This document shows positions 27,111 to 35,591 of a DNA stretch of 64,000 bases, in pieces; the first letter of the stretch is position 1, and each line of letters begins with the position of its first letter. The DNA comes from an uncultured Eubacterium sp. (GTDB taxonomy: Bacteria; Bacillota; Clostridia; Lachnospirales; Lachnospiraceae): assembly GCA_900548465.1 (NCBI GenBank), contig URKY01000001.1, positions 62,001 through 126,000 on the forward strand, in the 5' to 3' direction. Both the position numbers and the translations under genes were made by a program. A model generated the notes under the pieces. It did not search any database. It was not told where the DNA came from and worked only from the letters and a program-made list of their open reading frames with translations.

Positions 27111-27205
27111 GTAATTATTTTGATATTAGCGTCCCTACAAATACTGTGATTTGTGGGAACGTTGGTTTATGGTCTTATATTCGGTATTTTTAGAAGAAAT
27201 AATAT
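27111..27205 (+). repeat. Hairpin-containing repeat, copy 2, downstream of the acyltransferase gene
   Basis: AGCGTCCCTACAAAT (27128-27142) pairs with ATTTGTGGGAACGTT (27149-27163) with one mismatch. The flank through GGTTTATGGTCTTATATTCG parallels copy 1 at 25931-26026. The same orientation makes the pair direct repeats around one gene. Confidence 0.8.
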
Positions 27206-27251
27206 ATGAAGAGTTACACAAATAATATAAAGGGAAGTGTGGGATTGGTGA

Positions 27252-27954
27252 ATGGAGATAAAACAAAATGAAAAAGGGAGCCTCATTAGTATTGTTGTGC
27301 CAATATACAATGGGGGAAAATATTTAAAAAAATGTATAAAAAGTATTTTAACTCAAACATATCAGAAATTAGAAGTTGTAATCGTTAATGATGGCTCAGA
27401 GGATGGAACAAAAAAATGTTGGAAAAATTGGCTAAAGAAGACAAACGTTTAAGAATTTTCAATAAAAAAATGAGGGGGTGTCTGAAGCAAGAAATTATGG
27501 GGAAAAACAGTCTGTTGGTAGTTTTGTTATGTTTGTTGATGTAGATGATTATATAGATGAGAAATATATTGAGAGAATGTATTCAGTTATAAATAAAACA
27601 AACGCTGATGTGGTATGCTCAGGTTATTGTGAATATGATAAAGGTTTTGAGAAAAAAGTAGTTCCACAAAGACAAACAATGGAGGGAAGTAGAGAATGTT
27701 ATGGTTTTTTTCTGAAAAGTAAGAATGATAGTGGGGAATTGATTTTAATGCATCAAAAGATTATGAATTAAAAATTGTAGACAGCATCTTTTTTATAAAG
27801 AGATATTTAGGTGAAAAAAATGTTTATAGATTCTAAAAGTGTTATAATGTCAAATATGAAAGAAGTTCGAAAATTTAGAAGTATTTCGTTTAAACATAAA
27901 GTATTATTTTTTTTATATCGCTATATGTTAGGAATGTTATGGAAAATACTTTAA
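27252..27954 (+). pseudogene. Glycosyltransferase family 2 pseudogene (frameshifts and deletion)
   Basis: The N-terminal part reads ISIVVPIYNGGKYLKKCIKS and VVIVNDGSEDGT. The frame breaks in an A7 run (about 27408-27414), where one more A would restore the family sequence, and again in the A7 run 27464-27470. The next frame continues VSEARNYGEKQSVGSFVMFV and DVDDYIDEKY up to a stop at 27771. The middle of the gene is lost. A C-terminal tail typical of these enzymes (FRSISFKHKVLFFLYRYMLG) ends at 27954. It was once a normal GT2 gene and cannot give an active enzyme as read. Confidence 0.8.
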
Positions 27955-28007
27955 AAAGCGTATTTATTTAATTTGGAGCGATATAACTTGAATAAGGAGC
28001 CGAATGT

Positions 28008-28403
28008 ATGAAAATTGGAATTTATACAATAACAGAGGGTGAAAATTATGGAAATAGATTACAAAACTATGCACTGCAGAAGGTTTTAATTGATAGAAAA
28101 AATAATGTTAAGACCTTGAAGACCTCACAGTCAAGAGATAGCCTTGTGGGTGAAATCAAGTTACTAATAAAGAAATATAAAAGATATTTAAAGAGTTTTG
28201 ATGCAATTTCAAGAGATGCAGCATTAGGAGACATGAATAACAGATTAACAGATTTGGCAGAAGAGTTTAAAATTAAGAATTTAGTGAATTACGATTTTGA
28301 CTTTGAGAGCGAAGCGAAAATAAACTTTAATGAAGTGGACAAGATTTTGAAAGGAAAACAAAAAGAGTTTAGCGATTATTTAGATAACAGCTTAAATGGG
28401 TAA
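28008..28403 (+). pseudogene. Internally deleted polysaccharide pyruvyltransferase gene
   Basis: The open frame has 131 codons. It begins like the intact family member at 19574-20662 (IYTITEGENYGNRLQNYALQ against VTITSGANYGNRLQNYAMQ) and ends like it (KGKQKEFSDYLDNSLNG). The central 220 or so residues, with the GSDQIWN and TDSFHA motifs, are absent. It is an in-frame internal deletion and no activity is expected. The following 215 bases hold another unrecognised remnant (frame ending at the TAG before 28610), so 27.2-28.6 kb is a decay zone. Confidence 0.75.
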
Positions 28404-28621
28404 AAAAGGGTTTAAAATGTGAATTGATTGAAAAGAAGAATATTGTGACAAAGAATTTACAGTGGTGGATTGCTATGATGAAAATGAGTCATCAGGAAAA
28501 ATATTTGAATATGACGGGTTAACAGGTAAGAGATATCTGGATGAGTTTGATTACGTATCCTTTTTAAACAATAAAAATACAAATAGAAGGGAAACTAACG
28601 GTATTTAGTAACATTAGATAT

Positions 28622-30142
28622 ATGAAAATAGAACGTACAAGAAACGCAACAAGAAACATAATATATGGAACAATAGCAAAAATATATCAACTCCTTGTAC
28701 CATTTGCAGTTAGAACAGCAATGATATATGTCCTAGGAGCTGAATATTTAGGATTAGGAAGTCTGTTCACATCTATTTTATCTGTTCTTAATCTTACAGA
28801 ATTAGGTGTTGGCTCGGCAATGGTATTTAGTATGTATAAGCCTATTGCCGAAGATGACACACCAAGAATATGTGCACTTATGAGTCTCTATAGAAAGTAC
28901 TATAGAATCATCGGTAGTGTTATCTTGGTGGTTGGAATTGTAATTACACCATTGATACCTAAACTGGTTAAGGGAGATGTACCGGATGGAATTAGTCTGA
29001 TAGTATTATATTGGCTAAATCTTGGTGCTACAGTTCTAACATATTTTCTTTTTGCATATAAAAACAGTTTGCTTTCGGCACATCAGCGTCTGGATATTGG
29101 AAATAAAATCAGCATGATTATTATGACATTGCAGTATGCATTACAGATTGGTGCAATATTCTTAAAGAATTACTACTTATACGTAATAGTTGCTTTATTT
29201 ACAACAGCACTAAACAATATTGTGACAGCTGTAATAGTTGATAAAATGTATCCGGAATATAAACCGGTAGGAAAACTGGATAAGAAAGAAATTAAAATAA
29301 TTAATAGAAGAATAAGAGATTTGTTTACGGCAAAAATAGGCGGAGTTGTAGTAGATTCTGCTGATAGTATAGTGATATCTGCATTTCTTGGATTGACAGT
29401 TCTTGCAATGTACAATAATTATTTTTATATAATGTCATCTATATTGGGATTTATAGGAATATTGTTTTCATCCTGTACTGCAGGCATAGGAAACAGCATT
29501 ATTATAGAGAGTGATGAAAAAAATTATAACGATTTAAAGAAATTTCTTCTAATTATTTCATGGATAGCAGGAGTGTGTACCTGCTGTTTGTTGTGCTTAT
29601 TCCAGCCTTTTATGAAAATCTGGGTAGGAGAGAAATATATGCTAAGCATGCCTATGGTTATATGTATGTGTTGCTATTTCTTTTTACACGAAATTAACAG
29701 ATTAATTAACACATATAAGGATGCTGCAGGAATGTGGCATGAAGACAGATGGAGACCTCTGGTGGTATCTATTACAAACCTTGGACTTAATTTATTAATG
29801 GTTCAATATATCGGTTTGTTTGGAATTCTTTTGTCAACAGTTATAAGTATGCTGTTTGTAGGAATGCCATGGCTTTTATACAATTTGTTTACAGTTATTT
29901 TTCATAGGAATGCGTTTGGATTTATACTGAGAACGTTATGGTATGTTGTTGTTACAGTAATTTCCTGTGTGATTTTTTATTGGCTTTGCTCATACATAAC
30001 AATTGACGGAGTAATAGGATTTATTGTAAAAGGAATCGTTGTTTTTGTAGGAGCTAATTTTGTATTCCTTGTGTCGACATTTAAGTTACAGGAGTTTACT
30101 CAAACGAAAGAAATGGCATTAAAGATTGTAAAGAGAAAATAA
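28622..30142 (+). CDS. Oligosaccharide flippase (Wzx/MATE-like)
   Basis: The protein has 506 residues and about 14 membrane helices. TRNIIYGTIAKIYQLLVPFA near the start, LGAEYLGLGSLFTSILSVLN, LTELGVGSAMVFSMYKPIAE and ATVLTYFLFAYKNSLLSAHQ are typical of Firmicutes Wzx proteins. It flips lipid-linked repeat units across the membrane for polymerisation outside. No strong ribosome site is seen before the ATG. It follows the pseudogene zone and is the only flippase in the window. Confidence 0.92.
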   Translation: MKIERTRNATRNIIYGTIAKIYQLLVPFAVRTAMIYVLGAEYLGLGSLFTSILSVLNLTELGVGSAMVFSMYKPIAEDDTPRICALMSLYRKYYRIIGSVILVVGIVITPLIPKLVKGDVPDGISLIVLYWLNLGATVLTYFLFAYKNSLLSAHQRLDIGNKISMIIMTLQYALQIGAIFLKNYYLYVIVALFTTALNNIVTAVIVDKMYPEYKPVGKLDKKEIKIINRRIRDLFTAKIGGVVVDSADSIVISAFLGLTVLAMYNNYFYIMSSILGFIGILFSSCTAGIGNSIIIESDEKNYNDLKKFLLIISWIAGVCTCCLLCLFQPFMKIWVGEKYMLSMPMVICMCCYFFLHEINRLINTYKDAAGMWHEDRWRPLVVSITNLGLNLLMVQYIGLFGILLSTVISMLFVGMPWLLYNLFTVIFHRNAFGFILRTLWYVVVTVISCVIFYWLCSYITIDGVIGFIVKGIVVFVGANFVFLVSTFKLQEFTQTKEMALKIVKRK

Positions 30143-30158
30143 TTTTTGGTGAAAAGAT

Positions 30159-31133
30159 ATGATTGATAAAAAAACTATAAAGACTTATGCATGCATAAAT
30201 AAAGAAAATAACATACGGGAGATAAGCACATCCGGTGGCACGTTTTATGAATTAGCCAGATGGTTCATCAACGAAGGTGGCATTATATGTGCAGCATGTT
30301 TTGATAATGAGTTTAATGTTGTTCATGACTTTTGTGAAGATGAAAGTCAAATTAACAGGTTTATGGGAAGCAAGTATGCACCAAGTCTTTTAGCAGGAAC
30401 ATATGCAAAGGTCAAAGAGAAATTAGGAAAAGGTAGAAAAGTTCTTTTTGCGTGAACTCCATGTCAGGTAGCCGGATTAGCAAAATTTTTAAAGAAAAAT
30501 TATGAGAATTTATTTTTGGTTGACTTTATTTGTCACGGTGTCCCGGATGCAAAGGTATGGAAAAAATATTTAGAGTTTTTGAAAACAAAGGGGACAATTA
30601 AAAAAATTAATTTTAGAAATAAAAAAAACAGTTGGTATGATTATTCATTTACAGTAGATTATACGGATGGTAGTACCTTTAGTGAAAAAATGAGTGATAA
30701 TGCGTACTTGCAGGCGTTTGTGCAAAATTTATCTCTTAGGAAATCATGCTATAATTGTAAAAGCAGGGGATTTAACAGATGTAGTGATATTACACTTGGT
30801 GATTTTTGGGGAGTGGACAGGCAGGTGCCACGGGCTTATGACGACAGGGGAACTTCAGCCCTCTTTATAAATACTGAAAAAGGAAAAGAAATATTTGATA
30901 ATATCAGGGACAAATTTGATTTATATGAAGTAGATATTAATGCCATAACGGGTGGAAATCCGTCATACTTTTATAATGTAGAAGAGCACAGAAAAAGACA
31001 AAAGTTTTTTGATACGATAGATGAATGCAAAGATATAGAAAAACTAATAAATCAATGTTTAAAAGAACCTGTATGGAGTAAGGTAAAAAGAAAAATAAAG
31101 AATATTATAAAGAAGTTATTTTGTAATGTTTAG
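30159..31133 (+). pseudogene. Coenzyme F420 hydrogenase/dehydrogenase beta-subunit family gene with one in-frame stop
   Basis: One 325-codon frame is interrupted only by TGA at 30453-30455. Before it the product reads TSGGTFYELARWFINEGGII and FMGSKYAPS...KVLFA. After it comes TPCQVAGLAKFLKKNYEN, DFICHGVPDAKVWKKYLEFL, SCYNCKSRGFNRCSDITLGD and FWG. Relatives have Gly before TPCQ, so GGA to TGA is the simplest change. The conserved cysteines suggest an Fe-S or flavin redox protein. Such genes often accompany pyruvyltransferase genes in glycan loci, with unknown substrate. Everything else in the frame looks intact, so the mutation is recent or a sequencing error. Confidence 0.85.
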
Positions 31134-31211
31134 TAAACTGTTTCCCACACTAGTTTACACAAACACCCCATTTTGATAGAATTAATTGAGAAAAACATTT
31201 TGGAGGATTTT

Positions 31212-32039
31212 ATGAGGTATGTTAAATATGCTATAAGCGCCTTATTTTTAGTTTCGATAGTTACATATACCATAATCTGGTACAGTGACAAGAATAGCAC
31301 AGACTCATCAATGCCGGAAATTAAGATAAGTGAACAGCAGATTGAAGCATCGGTAAAAGACAAAGATGCACTGCTTAAAGGCGTGGTGGCAATGGATAAG
31401 AAAGATGGAGATATTACCGGAAATCTGGTAGTAGAATCCATATCGAAATTTGTAAATAAAAAAGAACATATTTGTAATGTTACCTATGCGGTGGCAGATT
31501 CGGACAGTCATGTTGTTAAGGCTACCAGAAAGGTAAAGTTTACGGATTATAAATCCCCAAGATTTATAGTCAAGAAACCATTGTGCATTGAAATGGGCTC
31601 CAACACCAGTGTGACAAGTCTTATTGGTGCGGAGGATGTTATTGACGGAGATATTAGTAACAAAGTAAAAATTCTGTCTAATATGGTATCCACCAATGTT
31701 TCCAGCGAAAATGTAGTAACCGCACAGGTTACCAACAGTCTGGGAGACACTGTAAAGCTTAAGGCTGAGGTTGCAGTAAGCCAGAGTAACAACATAAGTC
31801 CGACTATACAGCTGACTAAGAACATTGTCTATATCAAAAAAGGGGACAAGTTCAGTGCAAAGAAATACATTGATTCTGCAAAGGATTCTGATGGAAAAGG
31901 TATATCGAAGGATAAAGTAAAAATAAAGGGTTCATCGGTTAAGACTAATAAGGCCGGATGTTACAGTGTGAAATATAGTGTTATGGATGATGATGGTAAC
32001 GAAGGAAATGCTTACCTGACAGTTATGGTGGAGGAGTAG
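31212..32039 (+). CDS. Membrane-anchored protein with Ig-like (DUF5011/HYR-like) repeats
   Basis: From the ATG at 31212 (TGGAGGA 6 bases upstream) the product has 275 residues. One membrane helix spans residues about 6-26 (YAISALFLVSIVTYTIIWY) and the rest is outside. Three repeats of the D-x-D-G-D-I type are visible: MDKKDGDITGNLVVES, GAEDVIDGDISNKVKI, and a C-terminal one ending YSVMDDDGNEGNAYLTVMVE. The gene is 1 base from the first Wzz/kinase fusion. It may act as an extracellular partner in chain-length control or cell-surface retention, which is inference from position. Confidence 0.75.
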   Translation: MRYVKYAISALFLVSIVTYTIIWYSDKNSTDSSMPEIKISEQQIEASVKDKDALLKGVVAMDKKDGDITGNLVVESISKFVNKKEHICNVTYAVADSDSHVVKATRKVKFTDYKSPRFIVKKPLCIEMGSNTSVTSLIGAEDVIDGDISNKVKILSNMVSTNVSSENVVTAQVTNSLGDTVKLKAEVAVSQSNNISPTIQLTKNIVYIKKGDKFSAKKYIDSAKDSDGKGISKDKVKIKGSSVKTNKAGCYSVKYSVMDDDGNEGNAYLTVMVEE

Positions 32040-32040
32040 C

Positions 32041-33444
32041 ATGAAAAAGGGATTTAATATAAGAAATATAAATTTATATAGTTTATTTAAGGACTTGGTA
32101 TCCGGCATATGGATTGTAATTATGGTTGCGATTATTGGAATGATGATTACTCACGCTTATATTAAGGCAAGCTTTGTACCTGAATATACAAGTTCGGCAA
32201 TTTATGTAGTTACGCCAAAGCAGAGCACAGGTTACGTATATACCAACAAGCGTTTTGCCGACAGTGTAATAACTGTTTTCAGGAGTCTTTTGAATTCTGA
32301 CATTATGCAGACCAGAATACGTAAGGATTTACATCAAAATGAACTGGCTGCCCGGATGGAAGTGAAACTAATTGAAGAAACGAACCTTATGAAGGTTTCT
32401 GTAACTACCAGTGACCCCATTTCTTCTTTTAAGGCAATTGGCTCGATTATGAACAATTATTCTGAATTATCAGAGTATTTGACTTCGGATGCAGTTTTTG
32501 ACCAGCTCGAAGCACCGACAGTTCCCACTCATTCTGATAATTTCCTGACACCTAGGAGAAAGTCTGTCCAGGTGGGAATCATAAGTGGTTTGTGTGTCTT
32601 ATTGCTATTAGCGGCAAAAAGTATTTTGAGAAGAACTATAAAATCTGAAGCAGCAGTTGAAGACCGGTTAGAAACTACGTTGCTTGGAACAATTTATCAT
32701 GAGAACAAAAACAGAACAGTGAAGGCGAAAATTGCACAAAGCGTAAAAGCGCTTCTAATAAGCAGTCCTATAATTAGTTCAAAATTTATTGATGCCATAA
32801 GCAATATTCGTGTAAGAATTGAATATGAGCACGAAAGAAGGCCTGAACGGAATGTTGTTCTGATTTCCAGTGTATGTGAAAATGAGGGCAAATCTACCAT
32901 TGCCTTAAACATTGCTTTATCGATGGCGAAGGAAGGCAAGAAAGTAATTATAATAGATGCAGATATGAGAAAACCTGCCATGTGTAAGATGCTCGGCATT
33001 AAAAAGAGTAAAATTGTGGATATGGTAAAACTTCTTCAGGGAGAATGTGGTCTTGATGAAGTTATGTATCACGATGAACTTGGAATTGATCTTGTTATGT
33101 CTGTAAAGGGTCACTCAAGCACGTATGAATTGGCGAAGTCAGGAGCTATGAAGGATTTGATTAGAAAGTGCAGTAAATTGGCAGATTATGTAATTATTGA
33201 TACATCGCCGATGTCTATGGTTTCTGATACGGAAGCTTTACTTGATATAATTGATTACGCCATTCTTGTTATCAGACAGGATTTTTCTTATGAAAAAGAT
33301 ATTACAAACTGTATCAATATTATGAATGATGCAAACTGTAAATTCCTTGGATGTATTCTAAATGACTATAAAACATTTACTTTAAATAATAGAAATATTC
33401 TTAAGAATTCTGAAGATGAAAGGGCGGTGGAAATTTATGACTAA
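32041..33444 (+). CDS. Wzz chain-length determinant fused to BY-kinase, no tyrosine tail
   Basis: The protein has 467 residues. A Wzz domain with membrane helices near residues 20-40 (GIWIVIMVAIIGMMITHAY) and about 175-195 (IISGLCVLLLLAAK) precedes a cytoplasmic P-loop kinase. ENEGKSTIALNIALSM is Walker A, IIIDADMRKP is A' and DYVIIDTSPM is Walker B. Such proteins control polymer length through autophosphorylation cycles. The C-terminus ends EDERAVEIYD and lacks the usual tyrosine cluster, unlike the next gene. Strong GGAGGAG precedes the ATG. Confidence 0.93.
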   Translation: MKKGFNIRNINLYSLFKDLVSGIWIVIMVAIIGMMITHAYIKASFVPEYTSSAIYVVTPKQSTGYVYTNKRFADSVITVFRSLLNSDIMQTRIRKDLHQNELAARMEVKLIEETNLMKVSVTTSDPISSFKAIGSIMNNYSELSEYLTSDAVFDQLEAPTVPTHSDNFLTPRRKSVQVGIISGLCVLLLLAAKSILRRTIKSEAAVEDRLETTLLGTIYHENKNRTVKAKIAQSVKALLISSPIISSKFIDAISNIRVRIEYEHERRPERNVVLISSVCENEGKSTIALNIALSMAKEGKKVIIIDADMRKPAMCKMLGIKKSKIVDMVKLLQGECGLDEVMYHDELGIDLVMSVKGHSSTYELAKSGAMKDLIRKCSKLADYVIIDTSPMSMVSDTEALLDIIDYAILVIRQDFSYEKDITNCINIMNDANCKFLGCILNDYKTFTLNNRNILKNSEDERAVEIYD

Positions 33445-35107
33445 CATCAATTTTAACCCACAGACAAATGAAAAAGAACCGCTCAACCTTGCAGAGATTT
33501 TAACGGGATTTGGTAAGGGGCTGAAAAAACTTTGGTACATTGCACTGATTCTGACTGTTTTATTGGGCTTTATCGGATATCGCAGATATAGTAAAAGTTA
33601 TGTTCCGAATTATGAATCAAAAGCAACCTTTTCAATAACTGCTCCTGAATATGAGGGCAGGGATGATATGTCTTACACAAACAATAGCCAGCTTGCTTCT
33701 GTTTTAAGTGTAAGTTTTAATTATATTATTAACAACGAAGTTTTTTACGAAATAATTAAGGAAGATCTGAATATTAAATATATTCCGTGTACAATAAGTA
33801 TTAATGCCGTAGAATCTACAAATATTCTAAGCATTAATGTTTCAGGAAGTGATCCTGAAATGAATTACAAAGTTTTGGAATCTATTATGAAAAATTATGG
33901 AAGTGTAGCTGAATTTGTAATCGGCGATACCAAACTGGATGTGTTGGAGCAGCCTACAGTTGCTGACCGGCCTACCAATCCATATAGTCCTATAAAAGAC
34001 ATCGTGAAATTCGCGTTTTTAGGATTAATATTGGGATTGATTCCAAGTATTATATATGCCTTTTTTGTTAAGACAATTAGTTCAGAGGAAGATGTTAAAA
34101 AATATCTTAGTGTGTCTTTTCTCGGAGGTTTACCGGGAATTGCCGGCAGTAAGAAAAATGGAAGCAAAAACCCATTCTCAATTCTTAATAAGGAAGTGGG
34201 CTTCAGATATCTTGAGGCAATGCGTTCAATAAACTCCCGTTGTGAACGTGAATTTAAAAAGAATAATGCTAAGGTTATTCTTGTTACAAGTACCCTTGAC
34301 GGGGAGGGGAAAAGTACTTTTGCCCTTAATTTGGCATATTCACTATCAAAGAGTCAGAATAAAGTAATGCTTATAGATGGTGATTTAAGAAAACCTTCTC
34401 TGGCAAAAATGGTTGACCAGGAAATTGCTAAATTTAAGATGGAGGATTTCTTACAGAAGAAAGTTAAGAGCAGTGAGGCAATTGTAAACGTTGAAGGAAC
34501 AAGGATTCTTATGTTGGCACCGGGGGAAGCATCTAAGCAACCTGTAGAATGTCTTAATTCAGAAAAAATGGAGCATTTTATTAATGAAGGCAGAGAGGTA
34601 GTTGACTATGTTATTATTGATGCACCACCATGTGCAGGTTTGCCGGATGCAGCAGTTCTTGCAAAATATAGTGACGGCGTTGTATATGTTGTAAAAGAGG
34701 AATGTGCAAAGGTTCACAAGATTATTGATACATTGCAGGAATTTTCCTATACAAGAAAGCCTATTATTGGGTGTGTTCTTAATGGTACGGCAGGAAAGCT
34801 TAACATAGCATATGGATATGGAAAACATTACGGTTACGGATACAGAAAAGGCTATGGTAGCAAGTATTATGGAAAATACGGTTACAGAAAAGGTAGTTAT
34901 GGATACGGCGGCTATGGCTATGCCGATGCTTACGGTGAAGTATCTGATAAGGAGTTTAGAATTAAAGGAAGAACGGTTTCCAAGAAGATTTCTTTAGAAA
35001 CAACAGAAGAGCAGAAGAAGGTTTTGGAAGATGAAAGAAGGTTAAGCCAAAATGAAAACCAAATTGAGGATCAGGGAGCAGACCAAAGTGGTGGGAAAGA
35101 AAACTAA
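33437..35107 (+). CDS. Wzz chain-length determinant fused to BY-kinase with tyrosine-rich tail
   Basis: The start at 33437, with AGGGCGGTGG 7 bases upstream, gives 556 residues and an 8-base overlap with the previous gene. Membrane helices near residues 34-50 and 195-215 frame the Wzz domain. STLDGEGKSTFALNLAYSL, MLIDGDLRKPSL and DYVIIDAPPCAGLPDAAVLA are the kinase motifs. Residues about 457-502 form a tail with 15 tyrosines in a Gly-Tyr-Lys pattern (for example KHYGYGYRKGYGSKYYG), the autophosphorylation cluster. An acidic Gln/Glu-rich end follows. It probably pairs with the tail-less homologue. Confidence 0.93.
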   Translation: MTNINFNPQTNEKEPLNLAEILTGFGKGLKKLWYIALILTVLLGFIGYRRYSKSYVPNYESKATFSITAPEYEGRDDMSYTNNSQLASVLSVSFNYIINNEVFYEIIKEDLNIKYIPCTISINAVESTNILSINVSGSDPEMNYKVLESIMKNYGSVAEFVIGDTKLDVLEQPTVADRPTNPYSPIKDIVKFAFLGLILGLIPSIIYAFFVKTISSEEDVKKYLSVSFLGGLPGIAGSKKNGSKNPFSILNKEVGFRYLEAMRSINSRCEREFKKNNAKVILVTSTLDGEGKSTFALNLAYSLSKSQNKVMLIDGDLRKPSLAKMVDQEIAKFKMEDFLQKKVKSSEAIVNVEGTRILMLAPGEASKQPVECLNSEKMEHFINEGREVVDYVIIDAPPCAGLPDAAVLAKYSDGVVYVVKEECAKVHKIIDTLQEFSYTRKPIIGCVLNGTAGKLNIAYGYGKHYGYGYRKGYGSKYYGKYGYRKGSYGYGGYGYADAYGEVSDKEFRIKGRTVSKKISLETTEEQKKVLEDERRLSQNENQIEDQGADQSGGKEN

Positions 35108-35591
35108 CATTAGGGCTGGAATTAATGACAAAAAGAGTTTATTATTTTGGCGAATATTGTTTACAGTTTATATGATTGTTCTTGTGATTGTATTGGTTCT
35201 CAAATTTCCAACATCGCTGGTAATTAATTCAGTTAAATCATGGAGTAATGGTGGAATAGTAATAAGAGTTACACCCAATTTTATTCCTTTGAAGACCATA
35301 ATCGAGTATGTGAAAAATGTACACAGCCTGACAGACTGGTTTTTCAAAAATCTGGTTTGTAATCTTGTTATGTTTCTGCCTTATGGTTTTCTACGTTCAA
35401 TTTTAACAAAATACAAGACAAAGAAATTTCTGAAAATCGTGGTGGAGGGCTGTCTTTTGTCTATTGCTATCGAAGTGATTCAATATATAACAGCCTTTGG
35501 TCAGATGGATATTGATGATGTGATTTTGAACTCTATTGGGGTTATGATTGGTTGTGGTATATACAATATTATAGCCCGCATATTTTCATAA
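35052..35591 (+). CDS. VanZ-like family membrane protein
   Basis: The protein has 179 residues with four membrane segments. FKNLVCNLVMFLPYGFL, VEGCLLSIAIEVIQYI and IDDVILNSIGVMIGCGIYN are the VanZ-like conserved parts. The start overlaps the preceding kinase gene by 56 bases. AGAAGG lies 10 bases before this ATG, and a downstream GTG near 35088 is an alternative. Function is unknown. Related proteins are often found at the end of glycan loci and in teicoplanin-resistance clusters. Its 3' end overlaps the convergent gene by 23 bases. Confidence 0.85.
   Translation: MKTKLRIREQTKVVGKKTNIRAGINDKKSLLFWRILFTVYMIVLVIVLVLKFPTSLVINSVKSWSNGGIVIRVTPNFIPLKTIIEYVKNVHSLTDWFFKNLVCNLVMFLPYGFLRSILTKYKTKKFLKIVVEGCLLSIAIEVIQYITAFGQMDIDDVILNSIGVMIGCGIYNIIARIFS

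Noticed and set aside
30453-30455. TGA read as selenocysteine or as tryptophan
   Set aside because: The conserved residue at this place is Gly, no SECIS-like hairpin stands out, and TGA ends many genes in the window while TGG encodes Trp.
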